Source: Tragulus kanchil
Lineage: Eukaryota > Chordata > Mammalia > Artiodactyla > Tragulidae
Length of the DNA: 64,000 nucleotides
Reading direction: 5' to 3'
Assembly: GCA_022376925.1 (NCBI GenBank)
Contig: JAIOJX010000005.1
Location: forward strand, 158,549,501 to 158,613,500
The notes beneath the pieces are model-generated. The model was not told the DNA's origin, ran no database searches, and saw only the letters and a list, made by a program, of their open reading frames with translations. How positions within the stretch are numbered: the first letter of the stretch is position 1; each line of letters starts with the position of its first letter. A program made the position numbers and the translations under genes. This document shows, in pieces, positions 11,216 through 21,257 of the stretch.

Positions 11216-12686
11216 AAAAGTTATTCTCTGGCAGTCTTCTTCATTTCAGTAAAAGATAATTCCATTCTTCCAGATACTTAAGTCAAACAACTTGGAGTCA
11301 TCTTTAACTCTACCAAGAAATTTTCTCAGATCTATTTTTAAAGTATTTCCAAAGCACTAACGATGCCCCCATCTCCACAGCCTTGATCCACACTATTATG
11401 GTCTCAAAGCTGAATTACTGCAATAATCTCCTAAATGTTCTTTTGCATCCCCGCAATCTAGATAACCAACAAAAATCTATTGTATAGCATATGGAACTTT
11501 GTTCAGTGTTATGTTCTAGCCTGGATGGTAGGGGGATCCGATGGAGAATGGATACATAGATACATATGCCCGAGTCCCTTCACCGTTCACCCCAAAATAT
11601 CAAAAAACTGTTAATTGGCTATACCCCAATAAAAAATGTTTTTGATGTTAAAAAAATAAGGGCTTCCCAGGTGGTCCAGTGGGTAAAGAGTTCACCTTGC
11701 AGTGCAAGGCACCGGATCAATCCCTGGGCAGGGAAGACACCACGTGCTGCAGAGAGGCTGGACGGGTGTGTCCAGTTGCGAGCCAGCGCTCTGGAGCGCG
11801 TGCGCCCGGAGCCAGTGCTCTGCAGTGGAGAGGCCACTGCAATGTAGGCCCACACATGCCAAAGAATAAAAAAGACGGATGAAAATAAATATAAATAAAT
11901 GAGGTATGATGGGTTAAAAAATTACATTGGAAAAAGAAAAAAGTTCTTCTCTGCAAGTACAGTATACTAACACATATATATGGAATCTAGTAAGATCATA
12001 CTGATAAATAAACACACAGAGCATCAGTGGAAAAACAGTCATAGAGAACAGACTTATGGACACTGGGGAGAGGGAACAGTGGGTGAGAGATATGGAAAGA
12101 GCAACATGGAACCCTATTCTACCATATGTAAAAGAGATAACCACTGTCAATGTGCTGTGGGACTAAGAGATATTACATGGGAACCTGGAGGCGTGGGATG
12201 GTAGGGAATGGGATACACACATGACTAATCTGGAATCATATATGTCTGTAAATCAACAAAACTCTGCAAAAGCAAAACAGCAAAATAAAAAATATATATA
12301 CATAAAGAAAAATTTTTAAAAAGTTATTCTCTGGCAGTCTTCTTCATTTCAGTAAAAGATAATTCCATTCTTCCAGATACTTAAGTCAAACAACTTGGAG
12401 TCATCTTTAACTCTACCAAGAAATTTTCTCAGATCTATTTTTAAAGTATTTCCAAAGCACTAACGATGCCCCCATCTCCACAGCCTTGATCCACACTATT
12501 ATGGTCTCAAAGCTGAATTACTGCAATAATCTCCTAAATGGTCTTTTTGCATCCTCCTTTGCCCCCATTTAGCAGTCCAAGTAATCCTTTAAAAACTAAG
12601 TCTGATCACATCACTAGTCTGACACGATCAAACCGACCTACTCCACACTGGCTTCTCATTTCATCAAGAGCAGAACGCCTATTTCT

Positions 12687-12856
12687 TTTTTTTTTTTTTT
12701 AAACTTTTATTTATTTATTTTTGGCTGCACTGGGTCTTTGTTGATGTGTGGGTTTAGCTGCTCTGTGATATATGGGATCTTCCTGGTTCAGGGATTGAAC
12801 CTGTGTCTCCTGCATTGGCAGATGGGTTCTTATCCACTGAGCCACAAGGGAAGCCC
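12687..12856 (-). mobile_element. tRNA-derived SINE (CHR-like) with perfect TSD
   Basis: On the minus strand it reads GGGGCTTCCCTTGTGGCTCAG, then a B-box-like GGTTCAATCCCTGAACC, and a tail rich in AAATAAATAAAT and A. CAGAACGCCTATTTCT occurs at 12671-12686 and 12857-12872, a perfect 16-bp target-site duplication in L2. It is copied at 13792-13961. Confidence 0.85.
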
Positions 12857-13292
12857 CAGAACGCCTATTTCTGACTCCAGCTTCTCCTGGTCTTTCAACT
12901 TGCGCCAGTTATCAGCAGCATCTCTGTCATCCTGTACCACATCTTGAACACTCCCCATCCAGTCTCAGGGCCTCTGCACTGGCTGTCATCTTCACCTAAA
13001 CACCCTTTCCTCTGTATAACCACCTGACTAGGTCCCCTACATGAAACAGGAAACCTACACATTCACACACCCTGTTCCCCAGCACCCCGTTTAACACTAC
13101 CTGCTCCCCTTACTCTTTTTCCCGTAGCACTCATCACCATCTGACACACTACATATTTATATACTGATCTCGCCTCTTACAGAATATAAGGTCCCTGAAG
13201 GGTAGACACTTAGCCGGCTTCATTTTCTGCTATATTCCCAGCGCTGGGGTAGTGCCTGGTATACATTAGGTGTTCAATTAGAGTTCCTGACA

Positions 13293-14602
13293 TAGACTAT
13301 ATTCAGTAAATGTGAAAGGATGAGAAGGGAAGAGCTTACAACCTACATTAAGGCCATGTCTTTAAATGAGCAAGAAAAAGAGTTGTTGGAAGAAATATGA
13401 AAACAACTCAGTGTCAAATATTCATTTTATCTCAGAGTAAGGGCTGGCTTCAAAGGAGACATGGAGCTAATAAGCAAAGCATTTAGCAAGTAGTGTGTCT
13501 TTTTGTTTTTTGGCCACTTCTATTGGTCTTTCATTTATTTCCGTCTTTGTTCTTGGCCTTGTGGGCCTCCCATTACAGTGGCCTCTTGCTGCAGAGCACC
13601 AGCTACTTGTCTCAAAGCTGAATTACTGCAATAATCTCCTAAATGGTCTTTTTGCATCCTCCTTTGCCCCCATTTAGCAGTCCAAGTAATCCTTTAAAAA
13701 CTAAGTCTGATCACATCACTAGTCTGACACGATCAAACCGACCTACTCCACACTGGCTTCTCATTTCATCAAGAGCAGAACGCCTATTTCTTTTTTTTTT
13801 TTTTTAAACTTTTATTTATTTATTTTTGGCTGCACTGGGTCTTTGTTGATGTGTGGGTTTAGCTGCTCTGTGATATATGGGATCTTCCTGGTTCAGGGAT
13901 TGAACCTGTGTCTCCTGCATTGGCAGATGGGTTCTTATCCACTGAGCCACAAGGGAAGCCCCAGAACGCCTATTTCTGACTCCAGCTTCTCCTGGTCTTT
14001 CAACTTGCGCCAGTTATCAGCAGCATCTCTGTCATCCTGTACCACATCTTGAACACTCCCCATCCAGTCTCAGGGCCTCTGCACTGGCTGTCATCTTCAC
14101 CTAAACACCCTTTCCTCTGTATAACCACCTGACTAGGTCCCCTACATGAAACAGGAAACCTACACATTCACACACCCTGTTCCCCAGCACCCCGTTTAAC
14201 ACTACCTGCTCCCCTTACTCTTTTTCCCGTAGCACTCATCACCATCTGACACACTACATATTTATATACTGATCTCGCCTCTTACAGAATATAAGGTCCC
14301 TGAAGGGTAGACACTTAGCCGGCTTCATTTTCTGCTATATTCCCAGCGCTGGGGTAGTGCCTGGTATACATTAGGTGTTCAATTAGAGTTCCTGACATAG
14401 ACTATATTCAGTAAATGTGAAAGGATGAGAAGGGAAGAGCTTACAACCTACATTAAGGCCATGTCTTTAAATGAGCAAGAAAAAGAGTTGTTGGAAGAAA
14501 TATGAAAACAACTCAGTGTCAAATATTCATTTTATCTCAGAGTAAGGGCTGGCTTCAAAGGAGACATGGAGCTAATAAGCAAAGCATTTAGCAAGTAGTG
14601 TG
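13293..14602. other. unrecognised sequence after L2
   Basis: The unique part (about 13293-13490) shows no repeat family or splice-flanked frame. The remainder up to 14602 is the second copy of seam duplication 5. Confidence 0.5.
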
Positions 14603-14866
14603 TCTTTTTGTTTTTTGGCCACTTCTATTGGTCTTTCATTTATTTCCATCTTTGTTCTTTGGCCTGTGTGGGCCTCCCATTACAGTGGCCTCTCTTGCTG
14701 CAGAGCACCAGCTCCAGGCACATGCACTCCAGAGCACTGGCTCAGTAATTGGACGCATCGGTCTAGCTGCTCCACAGCACAAGGGATCCCCCCAGGCCAG
14801 GGGTCAAACCGGTACCCCTTGCACTGCAAGGCAGTGTCTCTACCCACTGGACCACCAGGGAAGCCC
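14603..14866 (-). mobile_element. tRNA-derived SINE, GACCAATAGAAGTGG-type family
   Basis: Minus strand: GGGCTTCCCTGGTGGTCCAGTGGGTA head, B-box-like GGTTTGACCCCTGGCC, middle GCATGTGCCTGGAGC, then AAAGACCAATAGAAGTGG at the 3' end. It repeats at 15739-16002, and a seam-truncated piece lies at 13498-13604. Reading frames of 95-182 codons crossing this and the next SINE are translations of SINE sequence. Confidence 0.9.
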
Positions 14867-14954
14867 AACAAGTATTTTCTCTTAATTTTGCAAAACAAAA
14901 TAAAGAAATCCAGTAAGCTTATAGTTAGAAACTGAACTAAAAGAACAAGAACAG

Positions 14955-15272
14955 GGCTTCCCTGGTGGTCCAGTGGGTAAGGACACCACCTTGCAGTACA
15001 AGGGGCGCCAGTTCGATCCCTGGCCTGGGAAGATCCCACGTGCCACGGAGTGGCTGGACGGATATGTCCGATTACTGAGCCGGAGCTCTGGAGCGCATGC
15101 GCCCAGAGCCGGTGCTCTGAGACAAGAGAGGCCGCTGTGATGGGAGGCCCACACAGGCCAAAGAACAAAGAGGATGAAAAGAGATAAATGAAAGACCAAT
15201 AGAAGTGGCCCGCCTGCCCCCTCCCTCCTCAACCCGACCCCCGCCAAAAATAAATAAATAAATAAATAAATA
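14955..15272 (+). mobile_element. full-length tRNA-derived SINE with TSD, GACCAATAGAAGTGG-type family
   Basis: Order: tRNA-like head with B box GTTCGATCCCTGG, middle GAGCTCTGGAGCGCATGCGC, AGGCCCACACAGGCCAAAG, then GAAAGACCAATAGAAGTGG, a C-rich tract and an (AAAT)n tail. AAAAGAACAAGAACAG flanks it at 14939-14954 and 15273-15288 (16 bp, perfect). The high CpG content and perfect TSD suggest a young insertion. It repeats at 16091-16411. Confidence 0.92.
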
Positions 15273-16751
15273 AAAAGAACAAGAACAGCTTGAATTACAT
15301 GGGGAGAGAATAACGAGAATGTCAGGAATGGAGAGACAAAAATGACAAAATAAAACTTCAGAGCAGTAACATTTCTGGCAGGGTGTGGGGAGACAGGAAA
15401 GAGTTTGCAACAGATGTAGTGAGATATCACAGCAAGGACAAATTCTGGCAGGAATGAAAAGTATAAAGGTCAAACTGGAGATACATATTGAGACCACATA
15501 TTTACACAGCTTACTGGGAAAGCAGCACTAAAGTTCATACCCAGTGATACAGAAAGAATCCTATGTGCTTCTACAGTTATCAGGAAAAAGCATTAATCAC
15601 ACAGTCCACTAGCAAGAAAAGAGTTGTTGGAAGAAATATGAAAACAACTCAGTGTCAAATATTCATTTTATCTCAGAGTAAGGGCTGGCTTCAAAGGAGA
15701 CATGGAGCTAATAAGCAAAGCATTTAGCAAGTAGTGTGTCTTTTTGTTTTTTGGCCACTTCTATTGGTCTTTCATTTATTTCCATCTTTGTTCTTTGGCC
15801 TGTGTGGGCCTCCCATTACAGTGGCCTCTCTTGCTGCAGAGCACCAGCTCCAGGCACATGCACTCCAGAGCACTGGCTCAGTAATTGGACGCATCGGTCT
15901 AGCTGCTCCACAGCACAAGGGATCCCCCCAGGCCAGGGGTCAAACCGGTACCCCTTGCACTGCAAGGCAGTGTCTCTACCCACTGGACCACCAGGGAAGC
16001 CCAACAAGTATTTTCTCTTAATTTTGCAAAACAAAATAAAGAAATCCAGTAAGCTTATAGTTAGAAACTGAACTAAAAGAACAAGAACAGGGCTTCCCTG
16101 GTGGTCCAGTGGGTAAGGACACCACCTTGCAGTACAAGGGGCGCCAGTTCGATCCCTGGCCTGGGAAGATCCCACGTGCCACGGAGTGGCTGGACGGATA
16201 TGTCCGATTACTGAGCCGGAGCTCTGGAGCGCATGCGCCCAGAGCCGGTGCTCTGAGACAAGAGAGGCCGCTGTGATGGGAGGCCCACACAGGCCAAAGA
16301 ACAAAGAGGATGAAAAGAGATAAATGAAAGACCAATAGAAGTGGCCCGCCCACCCCCCGCCCTCCCCAACTCGCCCCCCGCCAAAAATAAATAAATAAAT
16401 AAATAAATAAAAAGAACAAGAACAGCTTGAATTACATGGGGGAGAGAATAACGCAGAATGTCAGGAATGGAGAGACAAAAATGACAAAATAAAACTTCAG
16501 AGCAGTAACATTTCTGGCAGGGTGTGGGGAGACAGGAAAGAGTTTGCAACAGATGTAGTGAGATATCACAGCAAGGACAAATTCTGGCAGGAATGAAAAG
16601 TATAAAGGTCAAACTGGAGATACATATTGAGACCACATATTTACACAGCTTACTGGGAAAGCAGCACTAAAGTTCATACCCAGTGATACAGAAAGAATCC
16701 TATGTGCTTCTACAGTTATCAGGAAAAAGCATTAATCACACAGTCCACTAG

Positions 16752-18389
16752 GGTAATAATACAGCTGTGTGAGGGCAAAGATAACGTTACTATGGGAACG
16801 TGGCTTCACTTTCTCAACTGTTTCTCAAAATTAGTATTTTACTCCTAATGTAGCATTTAAAACTTTCACCAAAAAAAAAAAATCTAACTTATACAGTGTT
16901 TTCTCTCAGTTCCAATAACCTTAACAGTTTTCAAAACATGCTCTATAAGAGTGAAGATATGCAAATAATTAGAACAATTTTAGATCTGCCTGAGACACTG
17001 CGAACCTCTTCCAAGCAAATACTGACAAAGCTATTAGAAACCATTATTTAAAAGAGGATGTTTCATTTTGAAGGTATGGCCAACATTAATAATGCTCCCT
17101 TTTACAGAAAGTGCATTTGAAATCAAGCAAATCATGTCCTAGGGTCCGTAGGTCCACGCCATTTATAGTAAGAAGAGTCCCAGTGTTACCTAAACATTCT
17201 GGCTCTTACTCTTCTCCTCTCCTTTTAATCCTGATCCAACAACATGTAAGCACTTGGTCCCAGAAGCTCTGCATCAAGACAATACTATCTACACAGGGGT
17301 TAAGATTTAGATTCACTTAAGTCTGAGTTTGCAGAAATCCTCAGGTAACTCTGAACTACTGTTTGACAACAGACAGTCACTAGAATCCTTGTGATATTTT
17401 TAGGTTTTGTAAGTTTAGGTTTACAATCCCAATACCACACATGAATACAGGTATATTCATTTTCCTCGGAAGAATGCACTCTAGGATGGCATTTTAAATC
17501 TCTGTAATGTGAACTGTTTTTTTCTACTGAGCGTAAACTTTTTGGCAATAAAGTTACCAATTAAAGGAGTGCTAGATATTGTTACTGGAAAGATTTAGAC
17601 AATACATTCTAAACTCTGAATGATTTATTTCAAAACCTAGAAACTAACTCCTCTGAACATCATCACTGAAACCTGTGACTCTGTATCACAGAAGTGAATT
17701 CTTCTCATGCTCAGAGATCTGGCTTCTCACCCGAGTTCCCTTCTTTGTTCTAAGTGTTAACCGCGTCTTCCAGAACAGGAGTTAAATTTCAATCTTCACC
17801 AGCAAGTACCATAATCTAATTCAAAGTAAAACTCTACTCCAATCTAAATATTCTTCATTTTCTCCAAGGTCATTAGGTCTCTGAGATTAACCACTGACTT
17901 ACATTCAGAAGTGTAAGTTTTAAAACTGATAAATCATAGGCTACAAGAATGCTAATCATCACTGTATTCCCCAGGGCTGGAACAGTTAATGAATTTTCTG
18001 GAAATTTTTTCACTACCATATTATCAGTTAGGCTTCTTAATAACATGCTGAGTACGTTATTGTATGTTACATAAACATATAATAAAGAAATAAATGACCA
18101 AAAATTCCTCTTTTCTGGTTACCTATGAATGCTTAAATATTCTAACGTTCCTTCCTTCTTCAGAGATTCATCTCTTGCTCTAATGATTGAACTTTCTTGG
18201 ATAGGAAGATAAAAGTAAATGATTTGCCAAAATGTCCTTTTTTTTTTTTTAAATTTTAAAGCTAGGTACATTAAATCTGAAGAGGATAGGGGGGTAATAA
18301 TTTAATCACTTATTTTTATCCCCTAAACTGAGCATAAAAACCTAAAACTGGAAGCTAGCCACTATATGTCATTTAAGGAAATTGGCAGA
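16752..18389. other. unrecognised unique sequence
   Basis: AT-rich, with a poly-T run near 18239-18252 and no recognised transposon or gene. An 86-codon minus-strand frame (17300-17560) has no recognisable domain or splice context. From 17611 on this stretch is duplicated by seam duplication 7. Confidence 0.5.
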
Positions 18390-19916
18390 GCTCCCCATGA
18401 ATCACAGCCTTGTTGTGGCAAAGGGGCTTGTATAACTCAATGAAGCTATGAGTCATGCTGTGCAGGGCCACCCAAAACCGACAGGTCATAGTGACAAAAC
18501 ATGCTCCACTAGAGGAGGAGGAAATGGGCACTCACTCCAGTATGCCTGCTGTGAACAGTGCAAAAGGCAAAAAGACATGACGCCGGAAAATGAGCCCCCA
18601 GGTAGGAAGATGAACAACATGCCACTGGAGAAGGGAGGACTGCAATTACTAATAGCTCCAGAAAGAATGAAACGGCTGGGTCAAAGCAGAAATGTGCTCA
18701 ATGGTGGCTGTACCTGGTGGTGAAAGTAAAGTCTGATGCTGTAAAGACCAATACTGTGCAGGAAACTCTGAATGATTTATTTCAAAACCTAGAAACTAAC
18801 TCCTCTGAACATCATCACTGAAACCTGTGACTCTGTATCACAGAAGTGAATTCTTCTCATGCTCAGAGATCTGGCTTCTCACCCGAGTTCCCTTCTTTGT
18901 TCTAAGTGTTAACCGCGTCTTCCAGAACAGGAGTTAAATTTCAATCTTCACCAGCAAGTACCATAATCTAATTCAAAGTAAAACTCTACTCCAATCTAAA
19001 TATTCTTCATTTTCTCCAAGGTCATTAGGTCTCTGAGATTAACCACTGACTTACATTCAGAAGTGTAAGTTTTAAAACTGATAAATCATAGGCTACAAGA
19101 ATGCTAATCATCACTGTATTCCCCAGGGCTGGAACAGTTAATGAATTTTCTGGAAATTTTTTCACTACCATATTATCAGTTAGGCTTCTTAATAACATGC
19201 TGAGTACGTTATTGTATGTTACATAAACATATAATAAAGAAATAAATGACCAAAAATTCCTCTTTTCTGGTTACCTATGAATGCTTAAATATTCTAACGT
19301 TCCTTCCTTCTTCAGAGATTCATCTCTTGCTCTAATGATTGAACTTTCTTGGATAGGAAGATAAAAGTAAATGATTTGCCAAAATGTCCTTTTTTTTTTT
19401 TTAAATTTTAAAGCTAGGTACATTAAATCTGAAGAGGATAGGGGGGTAATAATTTAATCACTTATTTTTATCCCCTAAACTGAGCATAAAAACCTAAAAC
19501 TGGAAGCTAGCCACTATATGTCATTTAAGGAAATTGGCAGAGCTCCCCATGAATCACAGCCTTGTTGTGGCAAAGGGGCTTGTATAACTCAATGAAGCTA
19601 TGAGTCATGCTGTGCAGGGCCACCCAAAACCGACAGGTCATAGTGACAAAACATGCTCCACTAGAGGAGGAGGAAATGGGCACTCACTCCAGTATGCCTG
19701 CTGTGAACAGTGCAAAAAGGCAAAAAGACATGACGCCGGAAAATGAGCCCCCAGGTAGGAAGATGAACAACATGCCACTGGAGAAGGGAGGACTGCAATT
19801 ACTAATAGCTCCAGAAAGAATGAAACGGCTGGGTCAAAGCAGAAATGTGCTCAATGGTGGCTGTACCTGGTGGTGAAAGTAAAGTCTGATGCTGTAAAGA
19901 CCAATACTGTGCAGGA
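17611..19916 (+). repeat. seam duplication 7 (about 1.15 kb, twice)
   Basis: 17611-18764 recurs at 18763-19916, direct, period 1152-1153, with no spacer. The shared bases at the joint are GGAAAC / GGAACC. One A-run differs (GTGCAAAAGGC at 18561 versus GTGCAAAAAGGC at 19713). It cuts through the 5' part of BovB. Confidence 0.95.
18392..18764 (+). mobile_element. BovB LINE 5' part, copy cut at a seam
   Basis: CCATGAATCACAGCCTTGTTG, AACTCAATGAAGCTATGAG, CAGGGCCACCC and AAAGTAAAGTCTGATGCTG are BovB 5' landmarks. The element stops at the seam at 18764 and restarts as the complete copy at 19545. A 91-codon frame here is untranslated-region sequence of the LINE and not a gene. Confidence 0.85.
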
Positions 19917-20540
19917 ACCTGGAATGTTAGGCCCATGAATCAAGGTAAACTAGGAATGATCAAGCAAAAGATGGGAAGACTGAAACATAGACATCTTAGG
20001 AATCAGTGAACTAAAATGAGTGGGAATGGGCAAATTTAATTCGGATGATCATTATTATATCTATTATTGTGGGCAAGAATCCCTTAGAAGAAATGCAGTC
20101 GTCCTCGTAAGTCAACAAAAGTCTGAAATGCAGCACTTGGGTGCAACCTCAAAAACGACAGAATGATCTACATTCTACATCACAGTAATCCACGTCCATG
20201 CCCCAACCACTGACGCTGAAGAAGCTGAGGTTGAGTGGTTTTATGAAGACCTACAAGACCTTCTAGAACTAACACCAAAGAAGGTGTCCTTTTCATCACA
20301 GGTGACTGGAATGCAAAAGCAGGAAGTCAAGAGATATCCAGAGTAACAAGCAAGTTTGGCCTTGGAGTACAAAATGAAACAGGACAAAGGCTAACAGTTT
20401 TGTCAAGAGGGCACACTGGTCACAGCAAACACCGTTTTCCAAGAGACAACTATACACATGGATGTCACCAGATAGTCAATACTGAAATCGGATTGATAAT
20501 ATTCTTCGCTGAAGATGGAGAAGCTCTAAACTGTTGGAAA

Positions 20541-20590
20541 ATAAGACCTGAAGCTAACTATGGCTATAAGACCTGAAGCTAACTATGGCT
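20541..20590 (+). repeat. 25-bp tandem duplication inside BovB
   Basis: ATAAGACCTGAAGCTAACTATGGCT is present twice with no mismatch (20541-20565 and 20566-20590). Typical BovB has the segment once, so this copy expanded locally. Confidence 0.95.
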
Positions 20591-20639
20591 CAGATCATGA
20601 GATCCTTATTGCAAACTTCAGGTTTAAAATGAAGAAACT

Positions 20640-20974
20640 TGGGCTTCTCTGGTAGCTCAGTGGTAAAGAGTTCACATGCCAATGCAGAAGACACGGGTTC
20701 AATCCCTGATCTGGGAAGACCCCACATGCTGCAACTAAGCCCGTGAGCCACAACTATGGAGCCTGTGCTCTAGAGCCTCGGAGCTGCAACTGTTGAGCCC
20801 ATATCCTGCAACTACTGAAGCCTGTGTGCCCTAGAGCCTGAGTTCTACAACAAGAGAAGTCACCGCAACAAGAAGTCTGCTCACCTCAACTCGAGAGTAG
20901 CCCCCACTCTCTGCAACAGCAGTGAAAACCCAGAATGGCCAAAAATAAATAAATAAAATGCATTTCTAAAAAAA
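20640..20974 (+). mobile_element. CHR-type tRNA SINE nested in BovB
   Basis: GGGCTTCTCTGGTAGCTCAG head, GGGTTCAATCCCTGATCTGG B-box region, then the repeating AACTACTGAAGCC / GAGCCACAACTA pattern and AGCCAAAAATAAATAAAT-like tail (here GGCCAAAAATAAATAAATAA). AAAATGAAGAAACT at 20626-20639 and 20975-20988 is a perfect 14-bp TSD in BovB sequence, so the SINE is younger than the BovB. Confidence 0.9.
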
Positions 20975-21257
20975 AAAATGAAGAAACTACAGAAAACCCC
21001 TAGGTTATTCAGGTATGACATAAATCGAATCCCTTACGATTATACCAATTATACCGTGGAGGTAACAGATTCAAGAGATTAGATCTAGTAGACAGAATGC
21101 CTGAAGAACTATGAACAGAAGTTTGTAACACTGTACAGGAAACGGTGATCAAAACCATCCCAAAAGAAGGCAAAGTGGTTGAGGAAGCTTTACAAATAGC
21201 TGAGGAGAGACAAGAAGCAAAAGGCAAGGGAGAAACGTAAAGACATTCAGCTGAATG

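Larger units (their letters stand above)
10354..12540 (+). repeat. seam duplication 4 (about 1.08 kb, twice)
   Basis: 10354-11437 recurs at 11459-12540, direct, period 1105 falling to 1103 after GCAAGGGGCACC versus GCAAGGCACC inside the SINE. To the right of copy 1, TTCTTTTGCATCCCCGCAATCT (11438-11459) is a noisy version of GTCTTTTTGCATCCTCC, the true continuation after copy 2. Confidence 0.95.
10125..13292 (+). mobile_element. second L2 LINE segment, interrupted
   Basis: Landmarks in L2 sense order are AACCTGTCCAAAACTCAAC (10131), then after the insertions CATTTCAGTAAAAGATAATTCC, CAACTTGGAGTCATCTTTAACTC, GCTGAATTACTGCAATAATC, AAACTAAGTCTGATCACATC, CAGGGCCTCTGCACTGGC, CATCACCATCTGACACAC, GTAGTGCCTGGTATACATTAGG. 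It is broken by the L1/SINE stack (10179-11215) and by a SINE at 12687-12856. Seam duplications 4 and 5 copy most of it. Confidence 0.8.
12506..14713 (+). repeat. seam duplication 5 (about 1.1 kb, twice)
   Basis: 12506-13604 recurs at 13611-14713, direct, period 1105. The last 65 bp of copy 1 carry several indels that copy 2 lacks (CCGTCTTTGTTCTTGGCCTTG versus CCATCTTTGTTCTTTGGCCTGTG; CCTCTTGC versus CCTCTCTTGC). Errors concentrate at the right end of copy 1, as in a poorly polished contig end. Confidence 0.95.
14474..16751 (+). repeat. seam duplication 6 (about 1.14 kb, twice)
   Basis: 14474-15612 recurs at 15611-16751, direct, period 1136-1139, joined with no spacer. The copies differ in the C-rich SINE tail (15212-15242 versus 16348-16380, several substitutions) and by two single-base indels just beyond (CATGGGGAG versus CATGGGGGAG; AACGAGAATG versus AACGCAGAATG). 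The differences sit at a G-quadruplex-prone tract, which is a difficult stretch to sequence. Confidence 0.95.

Noticed and set aside
14955..15020. tRNA gene, from an A-box and B-box pair
   Set aside because: The boxes belong to the tRNA-derived head of a SINE. No cloverleaf with acceptor stem could be drawn, and the element has a 3' tail and TSD.
14680..15497. Open frames of 141-182 codons on the minus strand (also 15816-16636)
   Set aside because: They run through two tRNA-derived SINEs and their tails. The peptides contain the recurring SINE-derived strings seen at every other copy of the family.
18448..18723. 91-codon frame with a Cys-rich look (also 19607-19876)
   Set aside because: It lies in the BovB 5' region and matches the nucleotide landmarks of that LINE. 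A one-base A-run difference between copies changes its N-terminus.
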